Shown in pieces: positions 1 to 7,600 of a stretch of 24,897 nucleotides of DNA. Source of the stretch: Pseudomonas nitroreducens. GTDB lineage: Bacteria > Pseudomonadota > Gammaproteobacteria > Pseudomonadales > Pseudomonadaceae. The stretch lies in assembly GCF_014204515.1 (NCBI RefSeq), contig NZ_JACHLI010000057.1, positions 1 to 24,897 of the forward strand, read 5' to 3'. Below the pieces are notes generated by a model, which made no database searches, had not been told where the DNA came from, and saw only the letters and a list, made by a program, of their open reading frames with translations. Position numbers and translations under genes: made by a program. Positions within the stretch are counted from its first letter, which is position 1; each line of letters begins with the position of its first letter.

Positions 1-15
1 CGGCACCGAACCAGT

Positions 16-50
16 CCCTTCTCCCTTCAGGGAGAGGGTTAGGGAGAGGG
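16..50. repeat. Short inverted plus direct repeat (dispersed CTCCCT/AGGGAG type)
   Basis: CTCCCT (21-26) and AGGGAG (29-34) form a small hairpin. GGGAGAGGG occurs twice (30-38 and 42-50), separated by TTA. Repeats of this CTCCC/GGGAG kind are common between genes in pseudomonads and xanthomonads. It could also be the end of a terminator for a gene left of the window, although no long T-run follows. Confidence 0.5.
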
Positions 51-166
51 AAAATCCAAGGCACGAAACGATCAGAAGAAGACAGTTGCTCCTACCTACA
101 GGCAAGCTCCGCAATCAGCGAAACCGGCCGCTCTACTCCCAGCGCTTTCAGGCACACCGACTACCA

Positions 167-208
167 TTGACGCTGCGCAAGGGATTCTCGCCCATGGGGG
201 GATAGAGT
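167..208 (+). promoter_or_regulatory. Candidate Anr/FNR-activated promoter of the usp gene
   Basis: TTGACGCTGCGCAA (167-180) has a perfect TTGAC left half and a CGCAA right half, against the Anr/FNR pattern TTGAT-N4-ATCAA. A -10-like TAGAGT lies at 203-208. If transcription starts at A215, the box is centred at -41.5 and the -10 covers -12 to -7, which is the class II FNR geometry. The right half has two mismatches. Universal stress protein genes are known Anr targets in P. aeruginosa, which supports the reading by analogy. Confidence 0.42.
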
Positions 209-242
209 TTCCTTACCAAGCCACTCATTGAGGGAACACATC

Positions 243-695
243 ATGTACGAGCGCATTCTGGTAGCGGTGGACGGCAGTCCGGTGTCCGATCGGGCCCTGG
301 TCGAAGCGGCCAAGCTGGCCCAGCTGAGCGGCGGCGAGTTGCGGGTCATCACCATCGTCGACAGCCCGCTGCGCCATCTGCCCGATTACGCCGTGTACTA
401 CAACCCCGAGCCGCTGCGCGAAGCCGCGCTGAAGGCAGCCGATGACATCCTCGGCAAGGCCAAGGAAAAGATCGCCGAGTTCCCGGTCAAGTCCAGCTTC
501 GAGCGGGTCTGCCAGGAACGCGCCAGCGAGGAGATCGCCGAGCGCATCGAGATCGAAGCCGAAGCCGCCAAGGCCGACGTGATCGTCATGGGCACCCACG
601 GTCGCCGTGGCGTGCGCCGCCTGATGCTGGGCAGCGTGGCCGAAGGCCTGCTGCGCGTCAGCAACCGCCCGGTGCTGCTGGTCCGCGACAAGTAA
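243..695 (+). CDS. Universal stress protein, single UspA domain
   Basis: This 150-residue cytoplasmic protein is a single Usp domain. It opens with the first beta strand (MYERILVAVDGS) and ends with the nucleotide-binding loop of ATP-binding Usp proteins, G-2x-G-9x-G-S (GTHG...LMLGSV), then the last strand VLLVRD. These proteins bind ATP and support survival in stasis, oxygen limitation or membrane stress; the exact role here is unknown. I chose ATG 243 because GAGGGAA (230-236) sits 6 nt upstream. The in-frame TTG at 228 would leave that site inside the gene. The gene appears monocistronic, with an Anr-like box upstream and a strong terminator downstream. Confidence 0.93.
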   Translation: MYERILVAVDGSPVSDRALVEAAKLAQLSGGELRVITIVDSPLRHLPDYAVYYNPEPLREAALKAADDILGKAKEKIAEFPVKSSFERVCQERASEEIAERIEIEAEAAKADVIVMGTHGRRGVRRLMLGSVAEGLLRVSNRPVLLVRDK

Positions 696-713
696 CGGCG
701 CCCGGAAAGAAAT

Positions 714-746
714 AAGGCCCTGCGGTGCGAACCGCAGGGCCTTTTT
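714..746 (+). terminator. Rho-independent terminator after usp, possibly bidirectional
   Basis: A perfect 13-bp stem, AAGGCCCTGCGGT (714-726) with ACCGCAGGGCCTT (731-743), encloses a GCGA tetraloop and is followed by a T-run. It lies between the convergent usp and phosphoethanolamine transferase genes. The minus-strand T-run is poorer. Confidence 0.92.
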
Positions 747-763
747 CAGGCCTCGCCGTCAGT

Positions 764-2422
764 TCACTGCGCGGCGGTCATGTCGCGTTTGCAGGAGTGG
801 AAGATGTCCAGGTCCGGCTGGTACAGGCTGGTCTGCACGCCGTAGACGCCAAGCACGGTGTGGAACAGGTTGTCGTGGCTCAGCTCGCCACCGTCGGCCT
901 TCTTCTCCAGGCAGCCGCGATCCACGCCCATGCCGCCCAGCGCACCGCTGCCGAACCACATCACCATGGGCACGTGGGTCTGCGCCTTCGGCGCAATGGC
1001 ATAGGGCGCGGCATGCAGGTAGACGCCATTCTCGCCCAGCGACTCGCCGTGGTCGGAGACGTAGAGCATCGAGGTGTCGAAGCGCTCCTGGTTCTGCTTG
1101 AGCAGTTCCACCACCTTGGAGAGGAAGAAGTCGGTGTAGAGGATGGTGTTGTCGTAGACGTTCACCAGTTCCTCGCTGCTGCAGCTGCCCAGCTGGTTGG
1201 TGCGGCACACCGGAGTGAAGCGCTCCAGCGACTGCGGATAGCGGTCGTAGTATTCCGGACCGTGACTGCCGTCGGCGTGCAGGACGATGATGGCGTTATC
1301 CTGCAGGCCGTCGATGTAGGCCTGCAGGTTCTGCAGCAGGGCTTCGTCGAGGCAGCGGTTGCCGTCGCAGAAGGGGCCGGGCTGGTTCTTCGAGATGTCG
1401 CGGTTGGGTACGCGCAGGCAGGTGCCCTTGCAGTCGCTGTTGTTGTCCAGCCAGAGCACCGAGACGCCGACGCGCTGGAGGATGTCCAGCAGCCCCTGGT
1501 TGGTCTTGCCCTTCTTGTCGCTGTAGTCCTCGCGGGGGAACCTGGAGAACATGCAGGGCACCGACACCGCCGTGGAAGTGCCGCAGGAGCTGACGTTGGT
1601 GAAGTTGACGATGTCGAGCTTCTTCAGCTCCGGGTTGGTGTCGCGGGCGTAGCCGTTGAGGGAGAAGTGGTCGGCACGGGCGGTCTCGCCGACCACGAAG
1701 ATCATCAGCGACTTCTTGCCGTCGGCGCGCACCTTCTGCGGCATCAGCGCGTCCTCGCCGATGGGCTGCACCACCAGGTTTTCCTTGATCCCCAGGCGCT
1801 GCTTGGTGAACTTGCTCACCGCGTAGATGTAGTTGGTCGGGTTGATGAAGTGGGTCAGCTTCTCTTCCTGGCGGAACACCGGGGCGTAGGTGGAATAGAA
1901 CGAACCCACGCAGACCGCCACCAGCACCAGGCAGCCGAAGATCACCAGCACCTTGTTCAGCAGGCCACGGAAGAACGGGCTGTAGCGCACCGGGGTCAGC
2001 CAGATGATCGCCGCCGGCAGCACGCCGAGCAGCAGCAGATAGGCGACCAGACGCCCGCTGAACAGCGCAGTGGCTTCACCGGGGTTGGTCTCGATGACGT
2101 TCTGCACCATCACGGTATCGATCACGACACCGTAGGAGTTCATGAAATACGCCGCGGCAGCGGAGACCAGCGCCACCAGGGTCAGCGCCGGTTTGAGCAG
2201 CGGGCGGAAGGACACCAGGGTCAGCAGCAGGCTGAAGGCGGCCCAGAGGAACAGCCCGAAGGAGGCGAAGAACGCCACGCCCCACAGGCCTTGCATCGGC
2301 ACCAGGCTGTTCAGCGCACGCCAGGTGGAGAAGTTGTAGAACAGCACCAGGGCCAGGGAGAACAACAGGACCAGTCGTGTCGAACTGACCTGGGGGAAGA
2401 GGCGGCGCTTGCCCTCGAACAT
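764..2422 (-). CDS. eptA: Lipid A phosphoethanolamine transferase (EptA/PmrC family)
   Basis: This inner-membrane enzyme moves phosphoethanolamine from phosphatidylethanolamine onto lipid A, lowering negative charge and affinity for cationic peptides such as polymyxin. The 552-residue protein has about five N-terminal membrane helices (to about residue 175) and a periplasmic sulfatase-fold domain. Visible catalytic motifs are VVGETARADHF (metal-ligand Glu246), CGTSTA (280-285, nucleophile Thr), LHADGSHGP and SDHGESLGENG (metal-binding Asp/His). Several Cys residues fit the usual disulfides. ATG 2422 is preferred over GTG 2431 because AAGGAG (2431-2436) lies 8 nt before the ATG and overlaps the GTG. 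The gene is monocistronic. In P. aeruginosa the homologue is induced by zinc through ColRS, and a ColR-like box lies upstream here. All key residues are present. Confidence 0.93.
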   Translation of the reverse strand: MFEGKRRLFPQVSSTRLVLLFSLALVLFYNFSTWRALNSLVPMQGLWGVAFFASFGLFLWAAFSLLLTLVSFRPLLKPALTLVALVSAAAAYFMNSYGVVIDTVMVQNVIETNPGEATALFSGRLVAYLLLLGVLPAAIIWLTPVRYSPFFRGLLNKVLVIFGCLVLVAVCVGSFYSTYAPVFRQEEKLTHFINPTNYIYAVSKFTKQRLGIKENLVVQPIGEDALMPQKVRADGKKSLMIFVVGETARADHFSLNGYARDTNPELKKLDIVNFTNVSSCGTSTAVSVPCMFSRFPREDYSDKKGKTNQGLLDILQRVGVSVLWLDNNSDCKGTCLRVPNRDISKNQPGPFCDGNRCLDEALLQNLQAYIDGLQDNAIIVLHADGSHGPEYYDRYPQSLERFTPVCRTNQLGSCSSEELVNVYDNTILYTDFFLSKVVELLKQNQERFDTSMLYVSDHGESLGENGVYLHAAPYAIAPKAQTHVPMVMWFGSGALGGMGVDRGCLEKKADGGELSHDNLFHTVLGVYGVQTSLYQPDLDIFHSCKRDMTAAQ

Positions 2423-2491
2423 CGAGCGCACTCCTTGGAATCGGTAGGCAGACAGGAAAAGGATCGGCCAGCCTTCCCGGCCAGCGGCGAC

Positions 2492-2524
2492 ACTCTAGCC
2501 GCCGATTAGTCAAAAAAGTGTCAA
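2492..2524 (-). promoter_or_regulatory. Candidate ColR-type box and -10 for eptA
   Basis: On the minus strand TTGACACTTTTTTGAC (2524-2509) agrees at nearly every position with the ColR consensus as I remember it, YYNASNNYTTTTTCAC; the exception is G for C near the end. A -10-like TAGAGT follows at 2497-2492, so the box covers the -35 region, as expected for a response-regulator activator. The consensus is recalled, not checked. Confidence 0.45.
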
Positions 2525-2632
2525 GTCCGCTACAAAACATTGCAACCGGACCGTGTTGAGGTGTGCGGCACCATCTGGCACGACCGTACGTCGTCTGGCC
2601 ATACCCTGTCTGTCGGAAAGCACTGTCAGTCC

Positions 2633-2660
2633 TTGCGAGCAGTAAGCGACTTTCTAGACT
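2633..2660 (+). promoter_or_regulatory. Candidate sigma-70 promoter of the MHYT-GGDEF-EAL gene
   Basis: TTGCGA (2633-2638), a 16-bp spacer, then TAGACT (2655-2660). It lies about 60 bp before the ATG at 2722 and is the best -35/-10 pair in the gap on this strand. Confidence 0.4.
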
Positions 2661-2721
2661 CACACCAAAGTGATATCAATTTGCTCCTATACCACCCCTC
2701 CACATTCGGAGCTTCCCGCCC

Positions 2722-4884
2722 ATGGAATGGCACCAGGACGCCTTACCCGATGCTGTGCTGCTGGAGTGTTCCCACAATACCGGACTGGTCCTGCTGGCCA
2801 TCCTGATCGCCTGCGTGTCCAGCTTCGTCGCCCTGAGCATCACCGCTCGCATGGTTCGCGCGCCGCAGCACGCCCACCGCTGGCAGTGGGTCGGCGGCAT
2901 CTGCCTGGGCAGCGGCATATGGTCGATGCACTTCATCGCCATGCTGGCGTTCCACTCATCGGTCCCGCTGCACTTCTCCGGCGGCCTGACCCTGCTGTCG
3001 CTGCTCATCGCCATCGCCATCTGCGTGATCGCCATGCGCCTGCTCGCCCACGCCGGTCTCAGTCCGCTGCAGTATCTGCTGGCGGCGTGCTGTATCGGCG
3101 CCAGCATCGCCGGCATGCACTACACCGGCATGGCCGCCATCGAATCGCCGCCCATGCAGCACTACGACCCGTTGCTGGTCACCCTGTCGGTGCTGATGGC
3201 CGTACTGGTGGCCTTCGTCGCGCTGGTGCTGGCGCCGGTGCTCAACCGCCAGCCAGCCAACCGCCAGTGGATCTACCAGGTTCTCGCCAGTCTGCTGCTG
3301 GGTGGCGCCATTTCCAGCATGCACTTCACCGGCATGGCGGCACTGACCCTGACCCTGCCGACCTGGGTGGTGCCGGTGGCCGACGTCGGCCGCAACAACG
3401 CCATCCAGCTCGGCCTGATGGTCGGCCTGCTGGCGCTGGCGGTGGTGCTCGCCGGGCTCTGGGCGGCCTGGATCGAGGACAGCCTGCAGAGCAAGGAAAC
3501 CGAGCTGAGCCGGGTCAACGCCCTGCTCAGCCAGCTCGACCACGCCAACGCCTCGTTGCAGCAGCTGGCGCGCTTCGACGGCCTGACCGGTCTGCACAAC
3601 CGCACCGCACTCAACGAGGAATTCGCCGCCCGCCTGCAGCGCAACCGCGAGAAGGGCCAGGGCATGGCGGTGATCCTGCTGGACCTGGACCACTTCAAGC
3701 GGGTCAACGACTCCCTCGGCCACGCGGCCGGCGACGAGCTGCTGTGCATCGTCTCCGAGCGCTTGCGCAGCGCCCTGCGCAGCAGCGACCTGCTGGCGCG
3801 CTTCGGCGGCGACGAATTTTGCATCCTCGCCGACCTCGGCGAGGACCACGAGGCGCGCATTCTCTCGCAGCGCCTGATGCAACGCATGAAGGAGCCGATC
3901 AGCACCGCCGGGCGCAACCTGGTGATGACCATGAGCGTGGGTATCAGCCTGTTCCCCAACGACGGCGAACAGCCCGAGGAACTGCTCAAGCACGCGGACC
4001 TCGCGCTCTACCAGTCCAAGGGCAACGGTCGCAACGTCACCCACTTCTTCAGCCCACACCTGAAGACCAAGGCCACCCAGGAACTGCAGCTGGAAGAGGA
4101 GTTGCGCAAGGCGCTGTGGGACGACGAGCTGGTGCTCTACTACCAGCCGATCCTGCGCATCGACCATGGCGAAGTGGAACAGCTCGAAGCGCTGGTACGC
4201 TGGAAGCACCCGACCCACGGCCTGCTGACACCGGATCGCTTCATCGGCCTGGCGACCGCCAACGGCCTGATCGGCGCACTGGACTCCTGGGTGCTGCGCC
4301 GCGCCTGCCAGGACCTGCGCCAGCTGCACCAACTGGGCTATGCGGACCTGCGCGTGGCGGTGAACTGCTGTGCCAGCAACCTCACCCGCGACAGCCTGGT
4401 GGACGAGGTGCAGCACACCCTGGAGGAGTTCGGCCTGTCCGGGCGCTTCCTGGAAATGGAAGTCACCGAGAACGCCGTGATGGCCAACATCGGCCAGGCT
4501 ATCCCGCTGCTCAACCGCCTGCGCGAGCTGGGCGTCAGCCTGTCCATCGACGACTTCGGCACCGGCTATTCGTCGCTGTCCTACCTGCGCCAGCTGCCGC
4601 TGGACGCCCTGAAGGTGGACCGTTCGTTCATCCGCGACGTACCGCAATCACGCCGCGACAGCGAGATCGCCCAGGCGATCATCGCCATGGCGCAGAAGCT
4701 GCACCTGAAGGTGATCGCCGAAGGGGTGGAGCATGCGCAGCAACTGGCGTTCCTGCGCGAGAACCATTGCGAACTGGCCCAGGGCTACCTGTTCAGCCGG
4801 CCCCTGCCCTTGTCCGCGCTGGTGGACTTCCTCGGCGCCTACCGCGAGGACAGCGACGCGGCGCTGCTGCGCAGCCAGGCCTGA
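2722..4884 (+). CDS. MHYT-GGDEF-EAL membrane protein (c-di-GMP synthesis/degradation)
   Basis: This 720-residue inner-membrane protein resembles MucR and NbdA of P. aeruginosa. The N-terminal MHYT sensor (about 1-250, seven helices) has three motif copies: MHFIAM near 69, MHYTGM near 132 and MHFTGM near 200. These are thought to bind metal and sense a diatomic gas. The GGDEF domain has intact GGDEF (362-366) and an inhibitory RxxD site (RSSD 353-356) five residues before it. The EAL domain has EAL (489-491), the downstream Glu of EVTENAVM, IDDFGTGYSSLSYL with the catalytic Asp pair, the Lys of LKVDRSF, and IAEGVE. Both cyclase and phosphodiesterase therefore look competent. The start is ATG 2722 with CGGAG 10 nt upstream. 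It is transcribed alone, divergent from eptA. I cannot tell whether it is the mucR orthologue, so no symbol is given. Confidence 0.93.
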   Translation: MEWHQDALPDAVLLECSHNTGLVLLAILIACVSSFVALSITARMVRAPQHAHRWQWVGGICLGSGIWSMHFIAMLAFHSSVPLHFSGGLTLLSLLIAIAICVIAMRLLAHAGLSPLQYLLAACCIGASIAGMHYTGMAAIESPPMQHYDPLLVTLSVLMAVLVAFVALVLAPVLNRQPANRQWIYQVLASLLLGGAISSMHFTGMAALTLTLPTWVVPVADVGRNNAIQLGLMVGLLALAVVLAGLWAAWIEDSLQSKETELSRVNALLSQLDHANASLQQLARFDGLTGLHNRTALNEEFAARLQRNREKGQGMAVILLDLDHFKRVNDSLGHAAGDELLCIVSERLRSALRSSDLLARFGGDEFCILADLGEDHEARILSQRLMQRMKEPISTAGRNLVMTMSVGISLFPNDGEQPEELLKHADLALYQSKGNGRNVTHFFSPHLKTKATQELQLEEELRKALWDDELVLYYQPILRIDHGEVEQLEALVRWKHPTHGLLTPDRFIGLATANGLIGALDSWVLRRACQDLRQLHQLGYADLRVAVNCCASNLTRDSLVDEVQHTLEEFGLSGRFLEMEVTENAVMANIGQAIPLLNRLRELGVSLSIDDFGTGYSSLSYLRQLPLDALKVDRSFIRDVPQSRRDSEIAQAIIAMAQKLHLKVIAEGVEHAQQLAFLRENHCELAQGYLFSRPLPLSALVDFLGAYREDSDAALLRSQA

Positions 4885-4899
4885 ATTCCACAGGCTGGA

Positions 4900-5691
4900 T
4901 CAGAAGTCGAACTTGCCCGCTCGCCAGCGCGGCAGCCAGCGCAGGGAGTCGGCGGTGGTACCGGTGGGGCGGTACTCGGCGCCCAGCCAGCCGTCGTAGC
5001 CGACGTCATCGAGTACCTGCAGCGGCGCCTCGAACTCCATCTCGCCCGAGCCCGGTTCGCCGCGCTCGGGGTAGTCGGCGAACTGCACGTGGCCGATCTG
5101 CCCCATCAGCGCGTAGATGCAGTCCACCAGTTCCAGGCCCATGCGCGCCATGTGGTAGAGGTCCAGCTGCGCGCGCAGGTTTTCCCGCGCCACGCGTTCG
5201 AGCATGTCCTGCAGGTGCTCGGGGGTATTGAGCAGGAAGTCCTTCATGTCGTGGCAGTTGATGGCCTCCATCAGCACATCGGTGCCGCTGCCGGCGAAGG
5301 CATCGCAGGTGGCGCGCAGGCGCTCGGCCAGGGTCTGCAGCGCAACCTCGCGCTCCTGCCCTTCCACCAGCCGCCCTGCCAGCACGTTGACGTGCTGCGG
5401 CTTGACGATGCTGGCGTACTCCAGCGCCTTGGCCAGCGCGGCTTCGAACTCCTCCGCGCGTTCCGGCACCGCGGCGAGGCCCGGACCACCCTGCATCAGG
5501 TCGCCGGCCGGCAGGTTGATCAGCACCAGCGGCAGGCCGGCGGCGTCCAGCGCGGCCTTCAGCTCCGGTGCGGGCACGTCGTAGGGGAACTGGATCTCCA
5601 CGCCCTCGAAGCCGGCCTTGGCGGCGGCGTCGATGCGCTGCAGCAGCGGGACTTCGGTGAATAGCAGGGACAGGTTGGCGCAGAGTTTCAT
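4900..5691 (-). CDS. Hydroxypyruvate isomerase family protein (Hyi/OtnI-like)
   Basis: A 263-residue cytoplasmic TIM-barrel protein of the AP endonuclease family 2/xylose isomerase-like fold. The likely reaction is hydroxypyruvate to tartronate semialdehyde, or 2-oxo-tetronate isomerisation. The two catalytic glutamates of this family are visible: Glu142 in MEAIN and Glu239 in GAEYRPTG. LDLYHMARM and HVQFADYPER fit metal and substrate positions. ATG 5691 has AAGGA upstream. The start overlaps the stop of the upstream dehydrogenase gene (ATGA at 5688-5691), so the two are probably translationally coupled. No glyoxylate carboligase (gcl), kinase or aldolase gene is nearby, so the pathway cannot be fixed from context and the symbol is left blank. 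Confidence 0.88.
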   Translation of the reverse strand: MKLCANLSLLFTEVPLLQRIDAAAKAGFEGVEIQFPYDVPAPELKAALDAAGLPLVLINLPAGDLMQGGPGLAAVPERAEEFEAALAKALEYASIVKPQHVNVLAGRLVEGQEREVALQTLAERLRATCDAFAGSGTDVLMEAINCHDMKDFLLNTPEHLQDMLERVARENLRAQLDLYHMARMGLELVDCIYALMGQIGHVQFADYPERGEPGSGEMEFEAPLQVLDDVGYDGWLGAEYRPTGTTADSLRWLPRWRAGKFDF

Positions 5692-6587
5692 TGCGGGGAT
5701 TCCTTCGAAAGACGGTATTGCTCGACCAGCGTAGCCGGGTCGTGTTCGAGATGGCCCTGGCTGCCATGCAGGCGCATCAGCTGCGCGGCGAGGCCGCTCA
5801 TGGGCGTGGCCGAGCCTTCCTCGCGGGAAAGCTTCACGGCGGTATCCAGGTCCTTGAGCAGCGTGCGCACGTGCCACTTCACCGGTTCGAAGCGGCTTTC
5901 GGCCATCTGCGGGGCAAGGATCTGCAAGGGTTTGGAGTCGGCGAAACCGCCGGCCAGGGCCGGGGCGATCAGGCTCGCATCGACGCCGGATTTCTCCGCC
6001 AGCGCCACCACTTCGGCGATCACCAGGGCGTTGCAGGCGACGATCATCTGGTTGCACACCTTGGTCACCTGCCCGGCGCCGACGTCGCCCATGCGCGTCA
6101 GACGCTGACCCAGATGGGCGAGGATCGGCCGCACGCGCTCGATATCCTCCTCGCGGCCACCAGCCATGATCGCCAGGGTGCCGCCCTCGGCGCCCGGCGT
6201 GCCACCGGAAACAGGAGCATCGACCCAGCGCATGCCGGTACGCGCTTCCAGCTCGGCGGCCATCTCGCGGGTGGCCGCCGGTTCCAGGCTGGAGAAGTCC
6301 ACCAGCACTTGTCCTGCGCGGGCGCTCTCGACGATGCCGCCGGCACCGAACACCACCTCGCGCACGGCGGCGGTATCGGCCAGGCAGAGCATCACCACCT
6401 CAGCGGCGGCGCATAACTGCGCGGGCGCTTCCACCGCCTTGGCACCTTCCGCGGCCAGCAGTTCGCGCTTGCCGGTGGAGCGGTTCCACACGGTCAGCGG
6501 GAAACCGGCGGCGAGCAGGCGGCGCGTCATGGGCACGCCCATCAGGCCGAGGCCGGCAAACGCAAGGTATGGCAAAGGGGACGACAT
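5688..6587 (-). CDS. NAD(P)-dependent 3-hydroxyacid dehydrogenase (tartronate semialdehyde reductase-like)
   Basis: A 299-residue member of the beta-hydroxyacid dehydrogenase family, which includes GlxR/GarR, 3-hydroxyisobutyrate dehydrogenase and L-threonate dehydrogenase. The N-terminal Rossmann motif is GLGLMGVPM (12-20). The substrate loop is APVSGGTPGAEGGTL, near 124-138. The catalytic lysine is Lys176 in GQVTKVCNQM, with Asn179. ATG 6587 was chosen because GGAG lies 8 nt upstream; longer ORF versions lack the family N-terminus. It is the first gene of a two-gene operon with the isomerase. In glyoxylate metabolism the isomerase and reductase act in sequence on tartronate semialdehyde, but an aldotetronate pathway is equally possible. 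It is divergent from the ABC transporter. Confidence 0.9.
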   Translation of the reverse strand: MSSPLPYLAFAGLGLMGVPMTRRLLAAGFPLTVWNRSTGKRELLAAEGAKAVEAPAQLCAAAEVVMLCLADTAAVREVVFGAGGIVESARAGQVLVDFSSLEPAATREMAAELEARTGMRWVDAPVSGGTPGAEGGTLAIMAGGREEDIERVRPILAHLGQRLTRMGDVGAGQVTKVCNQMIVACNALVIAEVVALAEKSGVDASLIAPALAGGFADSKPLQILAPQMAESRFEPVKWHVRTLLKDLDTAVKLSREEGSATPMSGLAAQLMRLHGSQGHLEHDPATLVEQYRLSKESPQ

Positions 6588-6742
6588 GGGATGAGCTCCA
6601 GTTCGGCAGCAGGACGGGCACGGGGTGCGGCATTCTAGCAGGCGCAAAGTTGACCCGGCGGACCATAAGCGGGCTGCGAAACAGGAGTACCGCCTCTATA
6701 CTCCCGGAGTTTTTTCCGCCATTGAACCGGAGAACTCTCCCC
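6588..6742. promoter_or_regulatory. Divergent promoter region between dehydrogenase and ABC transporter
   Basis: On the plus strand a good -10, TATACT (6697-6702), lies 40 bp before ATG 6743, with only a weak -35 (TGCGAA with 16-bp spacing). On the minus strand TAGAAT (6637-6632) is a possible -10 for the dehydrogenase. No clear operator palindrome was found. Confidence 0.4.
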
Positions 6743-7600
6743 ATGCTGAAACGCACCCTGGCGCTCGCCGCCGGTTTTGCCCTGTCCCTGTCCGCCGTCC
6801 TCACCCACGCCGATACGCTGAAGGAACTGAAGGTCTCGGCCATTCCCGATGAAGCCCCCACCGAACTGCTGCGCAAGTTCAAGCCGCTGGGCGCCTACCT
6901 GGAAGAACAGCTGGGCATGCCGGTGAAGTTCATCCCGGTGTCCGACTATGCCGGCGTCGTCGAAGCCCTGGCTTCGGATCGCCTGGACATGGCCTGGCTG
7001 GGCGGCTTCACCTTCGTCCAGGCGCGCCTGAAGACCGGCAATGCCATTCCCCTGGTGCAGCGCGAGCAGGACCAGCAGTTCACCAGCAAATTCATCACCG
7101 CCGACCCCAACGTGAAATCGATCCAGGACCTCAAGGGCAAGACCTTCGCCTTCGGTTCGGTATCGTCCACTTCCGGCAGCCTGATGCCGCGCTACTTCAT
7201 GCAGAAGGACGGCGTGGTGCCCGAGCAGTTCTTCTCCCGCGTGGCCTACTCCGGCGCCCACGACGCCACCGTCGCCTGGGTCCAGGCCGGCAAGGTCGAC
7301 GCGGGCGTGCTCAACGCCTCGGTGTGGCAGAAGCTGGTGGACAGCGGCAAGGTCGACACTAACAAGGTGAAGGTCTTCGCCACCACCCCGACCTACTACG
7401 ACTACAACTGGACCGTGCGCGGCAACCTCGATCCGGCCCTGGCCGAGAAGATCAAGAAAGCCTTCCTCGCGCTGGACCCGAGCAAGCCACGTGACAAGGA
7501 AATCCTCGACCTGCAGGCGGCCAGCCGCTTCATCGAAACCAAGCCGGAGAACTACAAGGGCATCGAGGAATCGGCCCGCGCCGCCGGCCTGCTGAAGTGA
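6743..7600 (+). CDS. Periplasmic binding protein, phosphonate/oxyanion ABC transporter (PhnD-like)
   Basis: A 285-residue secreted solute receptor. Residues 1-23 are a Sec signal peptide (LSAVLTHA, then DTLK). The mature protein has the PhnD/PtxB fold: SAIPDEAPTELLRKFKPLGAYLE, a ligand loop SSTSG (141-145) that binds the anion in PhnD and PtxB, and AHDATVAWVQAGKVDAG. The usual GP after the DxA(F/Y)xG stretch is WLGG (85-88) here, so the ligand may not be phosphonate. As I recall, close relatives are annotated 'putative selenate ABC transporter' (TIGR04553-type); I cannot confirm this. ATG 6743 follows GGAG (6729-6732) by 10 nt and begins the signal peptide; ORF extension to 6569 is spurious. 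First gene of a four-gene overlapping operon. Confidence 0.9.
   Translation: MLKRTLALAAGFALSLSAVLTHADTLKELKVSAIPDEAPTELLRKFKPLGAYLEEQLGMPVKFIPVSDYAGVVEALASDRLDMAWLGGFTFVQARLKTGNAIPLVQREQDQQFTSKFITADPNVKSIQDLKGKTFAFGSVSSTSGSLMPRYFMQKDGVVPEQFFSRVAYSGAHDATVAWVQAGKVDAGVLNASVWQKLVDSGKVDTNKVKVFATTPTYYDYNWTVRGNLDPALAEKIKKAFLALDPSKPRDKEILDLQAASRFIETKPENYKGIEESARAAGLLK

Larger units (their letters stand above)
2423..2721. other. Divergent intergenic region between eptA and the MHYT-GGDEF-EAL gene
   Basis: About 300 bp with no credible gene. It carries the eptA regulatory sequences near its left end and the rightward promoter at 2633-2660. Base composition is lower in GC than the flanking genes. I see no other repeat or RNA structure in it. 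Confidence 0.7.

Noticed and set aside
764..2422. A mobile colistin-resistance (mcr) gene
   Set aside because: The family is shared, but there is no flanking insertion sequence, and base composition and the ColR-like control fit the chromosomal Pseudomonas eptA.
725..2509. Long plus-strand ORF of 594 codons opposite eptA
   Set aside because: It is the antisense of a motif-complete eptA. The translation is rich in His, Gln, Val and Ala with no known domain, typical of GC-rich shadow frames.
2670..5231. 853-codon plus-strand ORF over the GGDEF-EAL gene
   Set aside because: It is an Arg/Pro/Gly/Ala-rich out-of-frame reading that runs through the MHYT-GGDEF-EAL gene, whose own frame has all expected motifs.
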